DNA of 64,000 nucleotides, from contig NZ_ATAO01000057.1 of NCBI RefSeq assembly GCF_000455825.1, positions 16,270 through 80,269 of the forward strand, written 5' to 3'. Position numbers and translations under genes: made by a program. The notes below the pieces were generated by a model. The model was not told the origin of the DNA, searched no databases, and saw only the letters and a program-made list of their open reading frames with translations. Shown here piece after piece: positions 43,252-53,688 of the stretch. This DNA comes from Microbacterium maritypicum MF109. Its GTDB lineage: Bacteria; Actinomycetota; Actinomycetes; Actinomycetales; Microbacteriaceae. Each line of letters begins with the position of its first letter. Within the stretch, counting starts at the first letter, position 1.

Positions 43252-44356
43252 GAACCACGAACCCCAGGAGCGCAGCCGGGGAGGTCAGCCTCCCGAGGCC
43301 GTCGAGAAGATCTACGCCGACGGCGTCGCGATGGTGCAGCTGCTCGGGCCCCAGGACCGGCTTCTGCGGATGCTCGAGAAGGAGCACCCCGGTGTCCAGG
43401 TGCTCGTGCGCGGCAACGAGATCACGCTCGGCGGCAGCACCGATGCGGTCGCGAAGGCGAAAGCGCTGGTCGACGAGCTCCTCGCCATGACGAGGGCGGG
43501 GCACGACCTGGCCCCGAGCGATGTGTCGAGCTCCGCGCGCATGCTGCGCCAGGAGGGCGGACCGCGTCCGAGCGAGGTGCTGGGCGAGGCGATCCTGACT
43601 ACCCGTGGCAAGGTGATCCGTCCGAAGACCCTCGGGCAGAAGGAGTACGTCGACGCGATCGAGGAGAACACGATCGTGTTCGGCATCGGTCCCGCCGGCA
43701 CGGGCAAGACCTATCTCGCGATGGCGAAGGCGGTGCAGGCCCTGCAGCGCAAAGAAGTGACCCGCATCATCCTCACCCGTCCCGCCGTCGAGGCGGGGGA
43801 GCGGCTCGGGTTCCTCCCCGGCACCCTCACGGACAAGATCGATCCGTACCTGCGCCCGCTGTACGACGCGCTGAACGAGATGATGGACCCCGAGATCGTG
43901 CCGCGACTGATGGCGACGGGCACGATCGAAGTCGCCCCGCTCGCCTACATGCGCGGCCGCACCCTCAACGACTCCTTCGTGGTGCTCGATGAGGCGCAGA
44001 ACACGACTCCCGAGCAGATGAAGATGTTCCTCACGCGCCTCGGCTTCGGCACGCGGATGGTCGTCACCGGCGACATCACGCAGGTCGATCTTCCGCAGGG
44101 TGCGTCCGGTCTCCGTCTGGTCACCCGTGTGCTCGACGGAATCGACGACATCCATTTCTCCCGCCTCACCAGCGATGACGTGGTGCGCCACTCGTTGGTC
44201 GGCCGCATCGTCGACGCGTACAGCGAGTACGACGAGAAGCGCACCGCGCAGCGGTTCGAGCGCGAACAGGCGGCCGAGTTCGCCAATCGTGCCGAGCGCC
44301 GAGGAGCGCAACGACCAGGACCGCGTGATCGCGCCCCGAAACGAGGACTCTCATGA
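43244..44356 (+). CDS. phoH: PhoH family ATPase (PhoH-like protein)
   Basis: 370 residues. An N-terminal KH-like RNA-binding portion ('PQDRLLRMLEKEHPGVQVLVRGNEITLGG') precedes the P-loop domain: Walker A 'GPAGTGKTYLA', 'LTRPAVEAGERLGFLPGTL', Walker B 'SFVVLDEAQNTTPEQMKMFLTRLG' and 'VVTGDITQVDLP'. The protein is probably an RNA helicase/ATPase acting in ribosome maturation with YbeY. Start GTG 43244 lies within the HIT gene; the end overlaps ybeY (ATGA). Confidence 0.95.
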   Translation: MPENHEPQERSRGGQPPEAVEKIYADGVAMVQLLGPQDRLLRMLEKEHPGVQVLVRGNEITLGGSTDAVAKAKALVDELLAMTRAGHDLAPSDVSSSARMLRQEGGPRPSEVLGEAILTTRGKVIRPKTLGQKEYVDAIEENTIVFGIGPAGTGKTYLAMAKAVQALQRKEVTRIILTRPAVEAGERLGFLPGTLTDKIDPYLRPLYDALNEMMDPEIVPRLMATGTIEVAPLAYMRGRTLNDSFVVLDEAQNTTPEQMKMFLTRLGFGTRMVVTGDITQVDLPQGASGLRLVTRVLDGIDDIHFSRLTSDDVVRHSLVGRIVDAYSEYDEKRTAQRFEREQAAEFANRAERRGAQRPGPRDRAPKRGLS

Positions 44357-44811
44357 TCGAGATCAACAACGAGTCGGCCATCGACGTCGATGAGACTGTG
44401 CTGCAGCGACTGACCGACTTCAACCTCGCACAGCTCCACGTGAGCCCGGACGCCGAGGTGGCGATCGTTCTCGTCGACGAGGGCGCCATGGAGGCTCTTC
44501 ACGTGCAGTGGATGGATGAGCCCGGTCCCACGGACGTGCTGAGCTTCCCGATGGACGAGCTGCGCCCCGGTACCGAGGATCGCCCGACGGCTCCCGGTCT
44601 GCTCGGCGACATCGTCCTCTGCCCGCAGGTCGCGGAAGCGCAGGCGCAGGCCGCAGGACACACTCTGATGGACGAGCTGATCCTGCTGACCACGCACGGG
44701 TTGCTTCACCTTCTCGGATTCGATCATGCCGAACCTGACGAGGAGCGTGAGATGTTCGGGCTGCAGAAGGAACTGATCCAGGGCTTCGCCGCAGCTGAAC
44801 GCCGGCGATGA
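44353..44811 (+). CDS. ybeY: endoribonuclease YbeY
   Basis: 152 residues. The zinc motif 'THGLLHLLGFDHAEPDE' gives the three His ligands (HGxLHLxGxDH), and 'PTDVLSFPMDE' is the upstream conserved loop. YbeY matures the 16S rRNA 3' end and takes part in 70S quality control. It overlaps phoH and the CNNM-type gene by four bases at each side, showing tight coupling of this rRNA-maturation unit with era. Confidence 0.97.
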   Translation: MIEINNESAIDVDETVLQRLTDFNLAQLHVSPDAEVAIVLVDEGAMEALHVQWMDEPGPTDVLSFPMDELRPGTEDRPTAPGLLGDIVLCPQVAEAQAQAAGHTLMDELILLTTHGLLHLLGFDHAEPDEEREMFGLQKELIQGFAAAERRR

Positions 44812-46103
44812 CCGCGGCTCTCCTGCTGATCGCCGCCGTGCTGCTGGTGGCCTTCGGCGGTCTCATGTCCGCGATCGATGCGGCATACGGTGTCACGTCA
44901 CGGGCGGGTCTGGCCGACATGGCGACGGAAGGGCGCAGGGCCAAGGCTCTGGGTCGCATCGCCGCGGACCTCGATGCGCACGTGAACGCCGTGGCGTTCA
45001 TCCGCGTGCTGGCAGAGGTCACGGCCGCCGTGCTCGTGACGGTGGCGTTCACCATCCTGATCGAGAACAACTGGTGGGCGATGCTCGCCGCCGCCCTGTT
45101 GATGACCGCGATCACCTTCGTTCTCGTGGGGGCGAGCCCGCGCTCGTTCGGGCGCCAGCACGCTGAGGGCATGATCCGCGGCACGGCCTCGGTCGTGCGT
45201 GGACTCCGTATCTTCCTGGGCCCCCTCGCCCAGGGACTCGTCGTGCTCGGCAACCGCGTCACGCCGGGTACCGGCCGCAGCTCCTTCACCAGTGAGGACC
45301 AGCTGCTCAGCATGGTCGACGAGGCGGCGTCGAACGACCTCATCGAGGAGGACGACCGCGATCTCATCCACTCGGTGTTCGACTTCACCGATCAGTTCGT
45401 CCGCGCCGTGATGGTGCCCCGCACCGAGATGGTGACCGTCGATGCCACGGCGACGACGGATGAGGCCATGTCGCTGTTCCTGAACCGGGGTGTGTCGCGC
45501 ATGCCCGTCGTCGATGACGATGCGGACGACGTCGTCGGCGTGCTCTATCTCAAGGACCTCGTGCAGTTCGCCTATCGTGACGACAGCGCGTGGCGCGCGG
45601 CCTCGATCCGGCCGATCGCGCGCCCGGCGACCTTCGTCCCCGAGTCGATGCGCGCCGAGACCCTCCTCCAGCAGATGAAGCGCGACGCCGTGCATGTGTG
45701 TCTGGTGATCGACGAGCACGGCGGGATCTCGGGCTTGGTGACGCTGGAGGACTTGATCGAGGAACTCGTCGGCGAGATCTCCGACGAGTACGATCAGGTG
45801 TCGGCGGAGTTCGTCGATCTCGGTCACGGACGATACCGCGTGAGCTCCCGTCTCTCGCTCGAGGACGTCGGCGATCTCTTCGGTCTCGAGCTCGAGGACG
45901 AGGATGTCGACTCGATCGGTGGGCTGCTCGGCAAAGCGCTGGGACAGGTTCCGCAGCCCGGTGCAACGGCCACCGTGGAAGGTTTGGTTCTCACGGGCGG
46001 CGCGTCGCGCGGCCGTGGCAGAGGTATCGCGACGGTGTTCGTGGAACGTGCGGCGGGGGAACCCGACGCTTCGCAGGATGAAGGAGATCGAGACGATGAC
46101 TGA
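44808..46103 (+). CDS. CNNM/HlyC-CorC family membrane protein with CBS domains
   Basis: 431 residues: DUF21/CNNM membrane domain (about 1-190; helices at 1-22, 60-80, 90-110 and 130-150), a tandem CBS pair (about 205-330; 'VMVPRTEMVTVDATATTDEAMSLFLNRGVSRMPVVDDD', 'HVCLVIDEHGGISGLVTLEDLIEELVGEI'), and a C-terminal transporter-associated domain. Homologues transport or regulate Mg2+/Co2+; the name hemolysin C is historical. Overlaps ybeY by four bases and era by eight. Confidence 0.94.
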   Translation: MTAALLLIAAVLLVAFGGLMSAIDAAYGVTSRAGLADMATEGRRAKALGRIAADLDAHVNAVAFIRVLAEVTAAVLVTVAFTILIENNWWAMLAAALLMTAITFVLVGASPRSFGRQHAEGMIRGTASVVRGLRIFLGPLAQGLVVLGNRVTPGTGRSSFTSEDQLLSMVDEAASNDLIEEDDRDLIHSVFDFTDQFVRAVMVPRTEMVTVDATATTDEAMSLFLNRGVSRMPVVDDDADDVVGVLYLKDLVQFAYRDDSAWRAASIRPIARPATFVPESMRAETLLQQMKRDAVHVCLVIDEHGGISGLVTLEDLIEELVGEISDEYDQVSAEFVDLGHGRYRVSSRLSLEDVGDLFGLELEDEDVDSIGGLLGKALGQVPQPGATATVEGLVLTGGASRGRGRGIATVFVERAAGEPDASQDEGDRDDD

Positions 46104-46992
46104 CGACACTCGAAGCGGGTTCGTGACATTCGTCGGCCGCCCCAACGTCGGGAAGTCGACGCTGACGAACGCCCTCGTCGGCGAGAAGATCGCCATCACC
46201 AGCGAGAAGCCGCAGACCACGCGTCGGGCGATCCGCGGCATCGTGAACCGTCCCGAGGGTCAGCTCGTCATCGTGGACACCCCTGGAATCCACAAGCCGC
46301 GCACGCTGCTCGGCGAGCGGCTGAACGATCTCGTCGAGCAGGTGCTGGGCGACGTCGACGTCATCGGCTTCTGCGTGCCCGCGAACGAGAAGGTCGGTCC
46401 GGGGGATCGACGGATTGCCGCCTCGCTCGATGGCTACCCACGTGCGAAGAAGATCGCGATCGTGACGAAGATGGACGCTGCCGCTCGTGATGAGGTCACC
46501 GAGCGGCTCCTGGAGGTCGATTCGCTGCGTGAGGACTGGGCCGCTGTCATCCCGCTGTCCGCCCTGACGCGCGAGCAGCTCGACGTGCTCTCGGACGAGA
46601 TCCTGACGCTGATGCCGAAGGGGCCGGCACTCTATCCGGAGGGCATCACGACGGACGAGTCACAGGAGGATCGGATCGCCGAGATGATCCGAGAGGCCGC
46701 CCTGGAGGGGGTGCGTGACGAGCTCCCGCACTCGATCGCCGTCGTCATCGACGACATCGCGCCCCGTGAGGGCACGGACCTCACCGACGTGCACGCCTCG
46801 ATCGTGGTCGAGCGCGACAGTCAGAAGGCGATCATCATCGGGCATAAGGGCAAGCGACTCAGCGAGGTGGGGGCACGAGCGCGCGTCGGCATCGAGGAGC
46901 TGCTCGGCAGGCGCGTCTTCCTCGGGCTGCATGTGAAGGTCGCGAAGGAATGGCAGCGCGATCCGAAGCAGCTCGGCAGGCTCGGATTCTGA
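46096..46992 (+). CDS. era: GTPase Era
   Basis: 298 residues. G1 'GRPNVGKSTL', G2 'TTRRAIRG', G3 'VDTPGIHKP', G4 'TKMD' and G5 'PLSALT', then the KH domain with 'RDSQKAIIIGHKGKRLSEVGARAR' and 'VFLGLHVKVAKEWQRDP'. Era binds the 3' end of 16S rRNA to check small-subunit assembly. ATG 46096 is preceded by AAGGAG at ten bases; ATG 46078 would remove that site. Last gene of the phoH-ybeY-CNNM-era run. Confidence 0.97.
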   Translation: MTDDTRSGFVTFVGRPNVGKSTLTNALVGEKIAITSEKPQTTRRAIRGIVNRPEGQLVIVDTPGIHKPRTLLGERLNDLVEQVLGDVDVIGFCVPANEKVGPGDRRIAASLDGYPRAKKIAIVTKMDAAARDEVTERLLEVDSLREDWAAVIPLSALTREQLDVLSDEILTLMPKGPALYPEGITTDESQEDRIAEMIREAALEGVRDELPHSIAVVIDDIAPREGTDLTDVHASIVVERDSQKAIIIGHKGKRLSEVGARARVGIEELLGRRVFLGLHVKVAKEWQRDPKQLGRLGF

Positions 46993-47046
46993 GATGACAT
47001 CCGGCATCACGTCGATGGCGGCGGGCAGGCCGCCGACCCCGGCGAC

Positions 47047-47574
47047 ATGAGTGGTCGCAGCGAAGACCCGAATCCGCTGCGCAACGAGGTCTTCACCCGA
47101 GTGTTCGATGAGCACTGGGCAGCAGTGCGGCATCACATCGAGGGCGTCGTCGGCGCGGAGGACGAGGTCACCGAGATCGTCTCCGAGGTGTTCCTGCTCG
47201 CCTGGACCAAGCTCAGACCTGCACGACCGCCGAGCCGTGTCTGGCTGTTGCGGGCGACGGATCGGCGGCTGCGGGCTCGTTCCGGCCGGGCGTCGACGCC
47301 CTACGGTGCGCTCGACGCTGTGCATCTGGGGCTCTCCGGCGAAGAGGGCGGACCGGATCAGCACAGTCGCCTCGCGGTCCTGCGGGCTTTGGCTGTCCTC
47401 ACTCCAGGTCAGAGGCGTATCATCATGCTCACGTACTGGGACGGACTCACGGTGGGGGAGATCGCGGAGTTGTTGCGCGCTTCCGAGTTGCGAGTGCGGA
47501 AGACGCTGGGACGCGCGCAGGATCGCCTGTGTGCGGAGCTGGGCCTGGAGGGGCGGACGACGGGTGATGACTGA
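47047..47574 (+). CDS. ECF-type RNA polymerase sigma factor
   Basis: 175 residues. Region 2 is 'FTRVFDEHWAAVRHHIEGVVGAEDEVTEIVSEVFLLAWTKL' and region 4 'LAVLTPGQRRIIMLTYWDGLTVGEIAELLRASELRVRKTLGRAQDRL', separated by a short linker: a sigma-E-like factor without region 3. It would redirect RNA polymerase in response to a signal relayed by the membrane partner encoded next. No own -35 motif (such as GGAAC) is obvious within the 54 bases to era. Overlaps the following gene by eight bases. Confidence 0.92.
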   Translation: MSGRSEDPNPLRNEVFTRVFDEHWAAVRHHIEGVVGAEDEVTEIVSEVFLLAWTKLRPARPPSRVWLLRATDRRLRARSGRASTPYGALDAVHLGLSGEEGGPDQHSRLAVLRALAVLTPGQRRIIMLTYWDGLTVGEIAELLRASELRVRKTLGRAQDRLCAELGLEGRTTGDD

Positions 47575-48547
47575 CAACGCCGTGCTCGAACGGATGCTGA
47601 GCGATGCCGATCCCGCACCGACTCCACGTGACGCTGCGCCCGACGCGCGGGCCCTCGCGACTCGCGACCGCATCCTCCGCACGAGCACCGCACCGAGGCG
47701 TCGCCGTCGGCGTGCACTCGGCTGGGCTTCCGGTCTGACCGCGGTCGCAGCCTCGACGGCTCTGGCCTTCGCCGTACTCTCCCCGCAGGGGGCGGCGGTG
47801 GCCGGGATGCCGTCACCGCTCGAGTTCGACGGCTCGGTCACTGTCGCTCAGGTCGTCGACGGGGCCGAAGCGAGCCTCGCCGAGAGCCCCGGTCCCGGTG
47901 AGCCGGTGCGATCGGTCAGGACCGCCTCATGGGGGTTCAACGTCGAGGTCGATTCGAAGACCACGACCGTCGTTCCCCAGCTTTCGACGCTCACGTGGGA
48001 ACCGGACGGGTCCGGACGTGCGACCACCATCGACGGAGTTCCGTACGACCCCTCGGATGCGGCGGCGAGCAATGCTGCAGAGGTCACCAGCAGCGGAAGA
48101 GTGGTCAACGATCTGGTGATGGCACCGGGGGACTTCACCACTCCCTGGACCGCTGTGCCCGGTGAGGCGCACGACGACATGGTGGCGATGCTCCGTGCGT
48201 TCGGCATGCCGGACGACCCGACGGCATTCGACGTGGAGACCGCATTCACCTCCGTCCTCGGCCAATGGACGTTGACGAATGCGCAGCACCGCGAGCTGCT
48301 GCTCCTCCTCGAGGAGGCCGGCGGCGGTCAGGCGCTCGGAACGACGACGGATCGGCTGGGGCGACCCGTCGACGGCATCCGTGTGCAGTCGCCCGACGGG
48401 GCGGTGAGCGACGTGGTCCTGGTGTCCCGCGACACGGGGAGGATCGTCGGAGTGGAGCGTACCGTTCTGATCGCCGACGAGCTCTTCGCGGCAGGCTCGA
48501 TCATCTCGTATCAGATGTGGGACGTGGAGGAGGATGTGTTCCGATGA
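47567..48547 (+). CDS. membrane-anchored partner of the ECF sigma factor (putative anti-sigma, unknown family)
   Basis: 326 residues: a cytoplasmic head of about 45 residues with a very basic stretch before the membrane (APRRRRRRALGW), one transmembrane helix (about 50-70), and a large extracytoplasmic domain of about 250 residues rich in Ser/Thr and beta strands. This layout equals a single-pass anti-sigma factor, but the head lacks the zinc HxxxCxxC motif. It resembles actinobacterial 'CU044_5270'-like proteins found after sigma genes. Translation is coupled to the sigma gene by overlap, and the next gene begins within its stop codon. Confidence 0.78.
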   Translation: MTDNAVLERMLSDADPAPTPRDAAPDARALATRDRILRTSTAPRRRRRRALGWASGLTAVAASTALAFAVLSPQGAAVAGMPSPLEFDGSVTVAQVVDGAEASLAESPGPGEPVRSVRTASWGFNVEVDSKTTTVVPQLSTLTWEPDGSGRATTIDGVPYDPSDAAASNAAEVTSSGRVVNDLVMAPGDFTTPWTAVPGEAHDDMVAMLRAFGMPDDPTAFDVETAFTSVLGQWTLTNAQHRELLLLLEEAGGGQALGTTTDRLGRPVDGIRVQSPDGAVSDVVLVSRDTGRIVGVERTVLIADELFAAGSIISYQMWDVEEDVFR

Positions 48548-49017
48548 AGCGCTCGACTGCTCTCGCGGCGATCGTCCTCGGGCTGCTCGTCGCCTTCGGA
48601 GCGACTCCGGCGATGGCCGCAGACCCGAGCGATCGTGAGGTCGATCCTGCCGTCGCCGCCATGCTTGAAGAGGTGCCGGGCGGCATCGTCATCGATGCGA
48701 CGCGAGCGGTGTGGCCCGATCTCGGCATGGAGCTGCAGATCGTCGGCGCGTCCAGCATCTCCGCGCGCACAGTCGGCGGCTGCGCGACCGGCAAGACCTG
48801 CGCATTCAGTCTCGCCTCTCTCGGCGGGAGCATCCTGAGCTTCAGCTCGTGCAGCGTCAACGCCGTGCCTGCGAGCTTCGTGACCAGGTCAGCGGCGAAT
48901 GCACGGACCTCCGGCTACATGCAGGCGCGAAACGGATCATCGGTGCTCGCCACCATCTACGCGGGCAACTGGTCCAACGTATCGGGCACCGTCACGAACC
49001 TGCGTTGCGTCCTCTGA
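48544..49017 (+). CDS. secreted Cys-containing protein, possibly peptidase inhibitor I36/crystallin-like
   Basis: 157 residues with a clear signal peptide ('LAAIVLGLLVAFGATPAMAA') and no membrane anchor. The mature part has four Cys in the pattern 'GGCATGKTCAF...SSCS...LRCVL', and a central 'SAANARTSGYMQARNG' segment. The spacing C-x5-C and the final Cys recall the beta/gamma-crystallin-like I36 inhibitor family of Streptomyces, but this match is weak. The start overlaps the stop of the putative anti-sigma (ATGA), so sigma, membrane partner and secreted protein form one three-gene unit. Confidence 0.75.
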   Translation: MKRSTALAAIVLGLLVAFGATPAMAADPSDREVDPAVAAMLEEVPGGIVIDATRAVWPDLGMELQIVGASSISARTVGGCATGKTCAFSLASLGGSILSFSSCSVNAVPASFVTRSAANARTSGYMQARNGSSVLATIYAGNWSNVSGTVTNLRCVL

Positions 49018-49032
49018 GGAGCATCGCGCACC

Positions 49033-49989
49033 GTGGCCTCGACTGATCCGTTCCGCGCGTGGCAGTGGACCGCGCCGGTGTGGGGCCCGCCCGAGACCTG
49101 GGCGTTCGTCGAGCATGAGCTGCGCACTCCCGAACCCGGCGAGGTCACGATCCGTGTCCGCGCCGCGGGGGTGAACCCCGCAGACGCGAAGCATGTCGCG
49201 GCTCCCCGCACGGGCATCGAGCTGCCCGTCCCGATCGGGTATGAGGTCTCGGGGGAGATCTCGGCCATCGGCGCGGACACCAGGACAGGCTCGGGGGCCG
49301 TCGACATCGGCGACGAGGTCATCGCCTTCCGCGTGCGCGGGGGCTACGCGACCGAGATCACCGTGCCCGCCGAGAAAGTGTTCGCCAAGCCGTCGACGCT
49401 CACGCACCCAGAGGCCGCGAATCTGCTGCTCGTCGGCACCACGGCCGCAGAGATGCTCGCCGTCACCGCTGCGGCACCAGGGGAGACGATCCTTCTCCAC
49501 GGCGCGTCCGGCGCCGTCGGAGTGAGCGTGCTGCAGCAGGCGCGGCTCCGCGGCATCTGCGTCATCGGAACGGCGAGCCCATCCCGCTTCGGCGAAGTCC
49601 GAAGGTTCGGGGGCGTCCCTGTGGAGTACGGCCCCGGGCTCTCCGGCCGAGTCCGCGACCTTGCGGATGTTCCGATCGCTGCGGCTTTGGACACGGCGGG
49701 AACGCGGGAAGCCATGGACGCGTCCCTCGAACTCGTCGCCGACCGTCGACGGATCGTCACGATCGCCGCCGCGGGTCGCGCGGAGGATGACGGCATCCTC
49801 TTCATTGCCGGGTCGATGCCTCAGAGCGCCCGCTTCCGCGACGAGGTGCGGGGAGAGTTGGTCGCGCTGGCACAGAACGGCGATCTCGTGGTCCCTCTGG
49901 CCCGAACGTTCCCCCTGGCCGACGCACCGGCGGCGCATCGGCTTCTCGCCACCGGCCATCCCGGCGGCAAGATCGCTCTGATCCCCTAG
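49033..49989 (+). CDS. MDR-family NADP-dependent oxidoreductase (quinone reductase-like)
   Basis: 318 residues of the medium-chain dehydrogenase/reductase superfamily without zinc. The GroES-like N-terminal domain contains 'EVTIRVRAAGVNPADAKHV' and 'IGYEVSGEISAIGADT', and the Rossmann domain has 'ILLHGASGAVGVSVLQQARLRG' with 'VIGTASPSR' for NADP. 'AALDTAGTREAMDASLELVADRRRIVTI' is also typical. Lack of Cys/His ligands places it with zeta-crystallin quinone reductases or enoyl reductases. GTG 49033 follows GAGGAG at 12 bases. Confidence 0.9.
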   Translation: MASTDPFRAWQWTAPVWGPPETWAFVEHELRTPEPGEVTIRVRAAGVNPADAKHVAAPRTGIELPVPIGYEVSGEISAIGADTRTGSGAVDIGDEVIAFRVRGGYATEITVPAEKVFAKPSTLTHPEAANLLLVGTTAAEMLAVTAAAPGETILLHGASGAVGVSVLQQARLRGICVIGTASPSRFGEVRRFGGVPVEYGPGLSGRVRDLADVPIAAALDTAGTREAMDASLELVADRRRIVTIAAAGRAEDDGILFIAGSMPQSARFRDEVRGELVALAQNGDLVVPLARTFPLADAPAAHRLLATGHPGGKIALIP

Positions 49990-50041
49990 TGCAGGGGCGT
50001 TGTCTGTCCGATGTGTGTCCGCTGCTTCAGCGTCCTCCGGC

Positions 50042-50542
50042 TCAGGCCCGCAGGTAGAAGATGACCCCGGCCGCAGAAATCAATGCGGAGACGACGAAGA
50101 TCCAGATAGCGAACGTCAACACGATCATGCGGGCGCTCCTCTCCGCTTGATCGCCCTCATAGATCTCAGCACCATTCACCTTCAACCGTTCGGCGGCAAG
50201 GACGGTGAGGCGGCGTCGTGAGGCGAGGACGCCGAGCCCGAAGGCTCCCAGAACACCCGAGGACACGAGCGGCAGGATGAGCTCCCACTGCTCAGCAGGA
50301 GCGGGGCGGGGACCAGGCGCGTCATCGACGCCGTACACCACCAGGACTGCTCCGACGATCACGAAAACGATGCCGATCAGTCGTGTCATCCATGGTCGTT
50401 GCGTGGCATTCGCCACGGATCCGCGATGTGATCCGATCACGTAGTTCCCCGCGACGATGAGCTCGGTGGTCTGCCGGGACAGGATCGACGCGAGGATGCC
50501 GATGAGGATGGCGAACCCGCCGATGAGCAACTCGATTCTCAT
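50042..50542 (-). CDS. membrane protein, unknown function (166 residues)
   Basis: Four hydrophobic segments (about 3-20, 52-72, 87-107 and 140-162) with a basic cytoplasmic loop 'ASRRRLTVLAAERLKVNG' between the third and fourth. Probably a small integral membrane protein; no family or catalytic residues recognised. It is on the minus strand behind the lipoprotein gene at 50599 with a 56-base gap. A weak CCCCT-AGTGC-AGGGG hairpin at 49983-49997 lies between it and the convergent reductase gene. Confidence 0.75.
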   Translation of the reverse strand: MRIELLIGGFAILIGILASILSRQTTELIVAGNYVIGSHRGSVANATQRPWMTRLIGIVFVIVGAVLVVYGVDDAPGPRPAPAEQWELILPLVSSGVLGAFGLGVLASRRRLTVLAAERLKVNGAEIYEGDQAERSARMIVLTFAIWIFVVSALISAAGVIFYLRA

Positions 50543-50598
50543 CGCATCGCGACCGGAGGTCTATGCACGTGGAAATGATCGCACACGACGGCGGGCGC

Positions 50599-51246
50599 TC
50601 AGTCGATCTCCCGGAGCGTGGACGTCACGATCACGACACCGTCTCCGTACTCCGCGTCCGCGGCATCCTGGATCGTCCCGTCATCCCAGACGACATCGAG
50701 CCACACGTAACCGCGATCGGTGCGGAGGGTGACCGCCTCATCGCCGAGGCGGGCCGAGATGTCGTCCTGGATGCGGCTGAGTTCTCCGGGCGGCGTCGTG
50801 CCGTCGACACCGTCCGTGGGATCCTCCGGGGCGATCGGGTCGAAGAGTGCGAGCATGATTGGCGGATCGGTGTTCGTGAGTCGCTCGCCGTCGTAGGTGG
50901 CATACACGGCGTATGCACCCCACGTCGTCTCCCCGCTGGACTCGCGACCCTCCACGTCGTCCCAGGACCAGCCGTCGACGGGGACGCCGTCGCATTGCGG
51001 AGGAGACGACTCCATGATCGCTCCCATGCACAGCTGCACGTCGCCACCCACGTCCAGCACCGTACCCACCCCGATCACGCGCCCTTCGGGGAGATCGGGC
51101 CGGGCGTCCTCGATGCGCTGCTCGGACGACGCCGTCGTGCTTGTCGGAGCCGGCGAGGTGCCGGGGCCCGTCGTGCATGCGCTCAGGAACAGGAGGCCGA
51201 CGCCTGAGGCGGCGGCGATGGACAGGCGACGCTGCGATGTGCTCAT
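50599..51246 (-). CDS. lipoprotein, unknown function (215 residues)
   Basis: Signal peptide with lipobox 'FLSAC' (Cys about residue 25) followed by a Ser/Thr/Pro-rich linker (TTGPGTSPAPTSTTASSEQ), then a domain of about 170 residues with 'GTVLDVGGDVQLCMGAIMESSPPQCDGVPV', 'TWGAYAVYATYDGERL', 'AVTLRTDRGYVWLDVVWDDGTIQDA' strands. Two Cys in the domain could form a disulfide. ATG 51246 starts the signal peptide; an ATG 13 residues earlier is possible. No known family. It is divergent from the leuA leader. Confidence 0.75.
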   Translation of the reverse strand: MSTSQRRLSIAAASGVGLLFLSACTTGPGTSPAPTSTTASSEQRIEDARPDLPEGRVIGVGTVLDVGGDVQLCMGAIMESSPPQCDGVPVDGWSWDDVEGRESSGETTWGAYAVYATYDGERLTNTDPPIMLALFDPIAPEDPTDGVDGTTPPGELSRIQDDISARLGDEAVTLRTDRGYVWLDVVWDDGTIQDAADAEYGDGVVIVTSTLREID

Positions 51247-51310
51247 ACCGACGAGTGTCGGTGAGATCCGGATCGTCTCAGACACGTCGGTACCGCGATC
51301 GCATCCCTGC

Positions 51311-51316
51311 TAGCAT
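51311..51316 (+). promoter_or_regulatory. -10 hexamer TAGCAT of the leuA leader
   Basis: TAGCAT is followed by six bases (GACCTC) and the ATG of the leucine leader peptide (51323), so the leader peptide itself appears to be translated from a leaderless mRNA. Confidence 0.62.
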
Positions 51317-51322
51317 GACCTC

Positions 51323-51354
51323 ATGCCTTTCGGCGGTCTGCTTCTTCTTAGCTG

Positions 51355-51370
<16 letters not shown>
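51323..51370 (+). CDS. leu operon leader peptide
   Basis: A 15-residue peptide MPFGGLLLLSCRDES ending in TAA, with four consecutive Leu codons (CTG CTT CTT CTT, 51338-51349). CTT is a rare Leu codon in this GC-rich sequence, which would make stalling more sensitive to charged tRNA. It lies 70 bases before leuA and is followed by a strong hairpin, the classical layout of an amino-acid attenuator. Its bases 51340-51347 can also pair with the leuA ribosome-binding site. Confidence 0.88.
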
Positions 51371-53194
<1,824 letters not shown>

Positions 53195-53206
53195 TCGACG
53201 CGTCTC

Positions 53207-53251
53207 GACGACGGCGGCCGGAATCCCCCGAGGACCCCGGCCACCGTCGTC
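53207..53251. terminator. terminator hairpin between leuA and the VOC gene
   Basis: GACGACGG-C-GGCCGG (53207-53221) pairs with CCGGCC-A-CCGTCGTC (53237-53251), broken by a single C/A mismatch. TGTGTGTG follows on the plus strand. It serves convergent leuA and the VOC-family gene. Confidence 0.72.
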
Positions 53252-53276
53252 TGTGTGTGCACCTCTGGTCAGGGGA

Positions 53277-53657
53277 CTATGCGACCCATTGCACCAGCTG
53301 CCAGACGAGCCCGTTCGGATCGGCGAACTGGCAGTAGCGCTCACCCCAGGGCTCGGTCTCCGGGGGAGTGATGACCCGCGCTCCGGCGTCGGAGATGCGC
53401 GCGAATTCCCGGTCGATGTCGTCGACGACGAAAACGACCAGGGTGCCTTCCCCTGCGGAGCCGGCGATCTCCTGCGGGCGGAACGTGCTCAGCCCGGTCT
53501 CGAGGAAGATGATGCTCGGTGGAGAGTCCGGGTGCTGCAGGGAGACGAAGCCCTCGGCGGACATCGCCTCCTCGAAGCCGAAGTGGGTCTTGGCGAAGGA
53601 CGCCGAGGCGGCGACGTCGGGAACGTTGAGCGAGATGGCGGTCTGAGTGATGTTCAC
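53277..53657 (-). CDS. VOC (glyoxalase/bleomycin-resistance fold) family protein
   Basis: 126 residues with two beta-alpha-beta-beta-beta modules: 'AISLNVPDVAASASFAKTHFGFEE' opens the first and 'LVVFVVDDIDREFARISDAGARVITPPETEPWGERYCQFADPNG' the second, including the conserved C-terminal Glu/Asp-Pro-Asn-Gly. Such proteins bind metals or small toxins; the substrate is not evident. GTG 53657 follows AGGAGA on the minus strand. It diverges from a TetR-type gene across a 67-base region that contains a palindromic operator, so the TetR protein probably represses it. Confidence 0.88.
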   Translation of the reverse strand: MNITQTAISLNVPDVAASASFAKTHFGFEEAMSAEGFVSLQHPDSPPSIIFLETGLSTFRPQEIAGSAGEGTLVVFVVDDIDREFARISDAGARVITPPETEPWGERYCQFADPNGLVWQLVQWVA

Positions 53658-53675
53658 AGTTCTCCTGTCATAAAC

Positions 53676-53688
53676 TACGTACAACGTA
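53676..53688. promoter_or_regulatory. palindromic operator between VOC and TetR genes
   Basis: TACGT-ACA-ACGTA is a perfect 5-3-5 dyad; shifting the centre to AAC at 53683-53685 gives GTAC-AAC-GTAC with partial symmetry continuing outward (TAaACT...AGAGTTAA). Position between divergent starts makes it the likely site of the TetR-type repressor. Confidence 0.6.
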
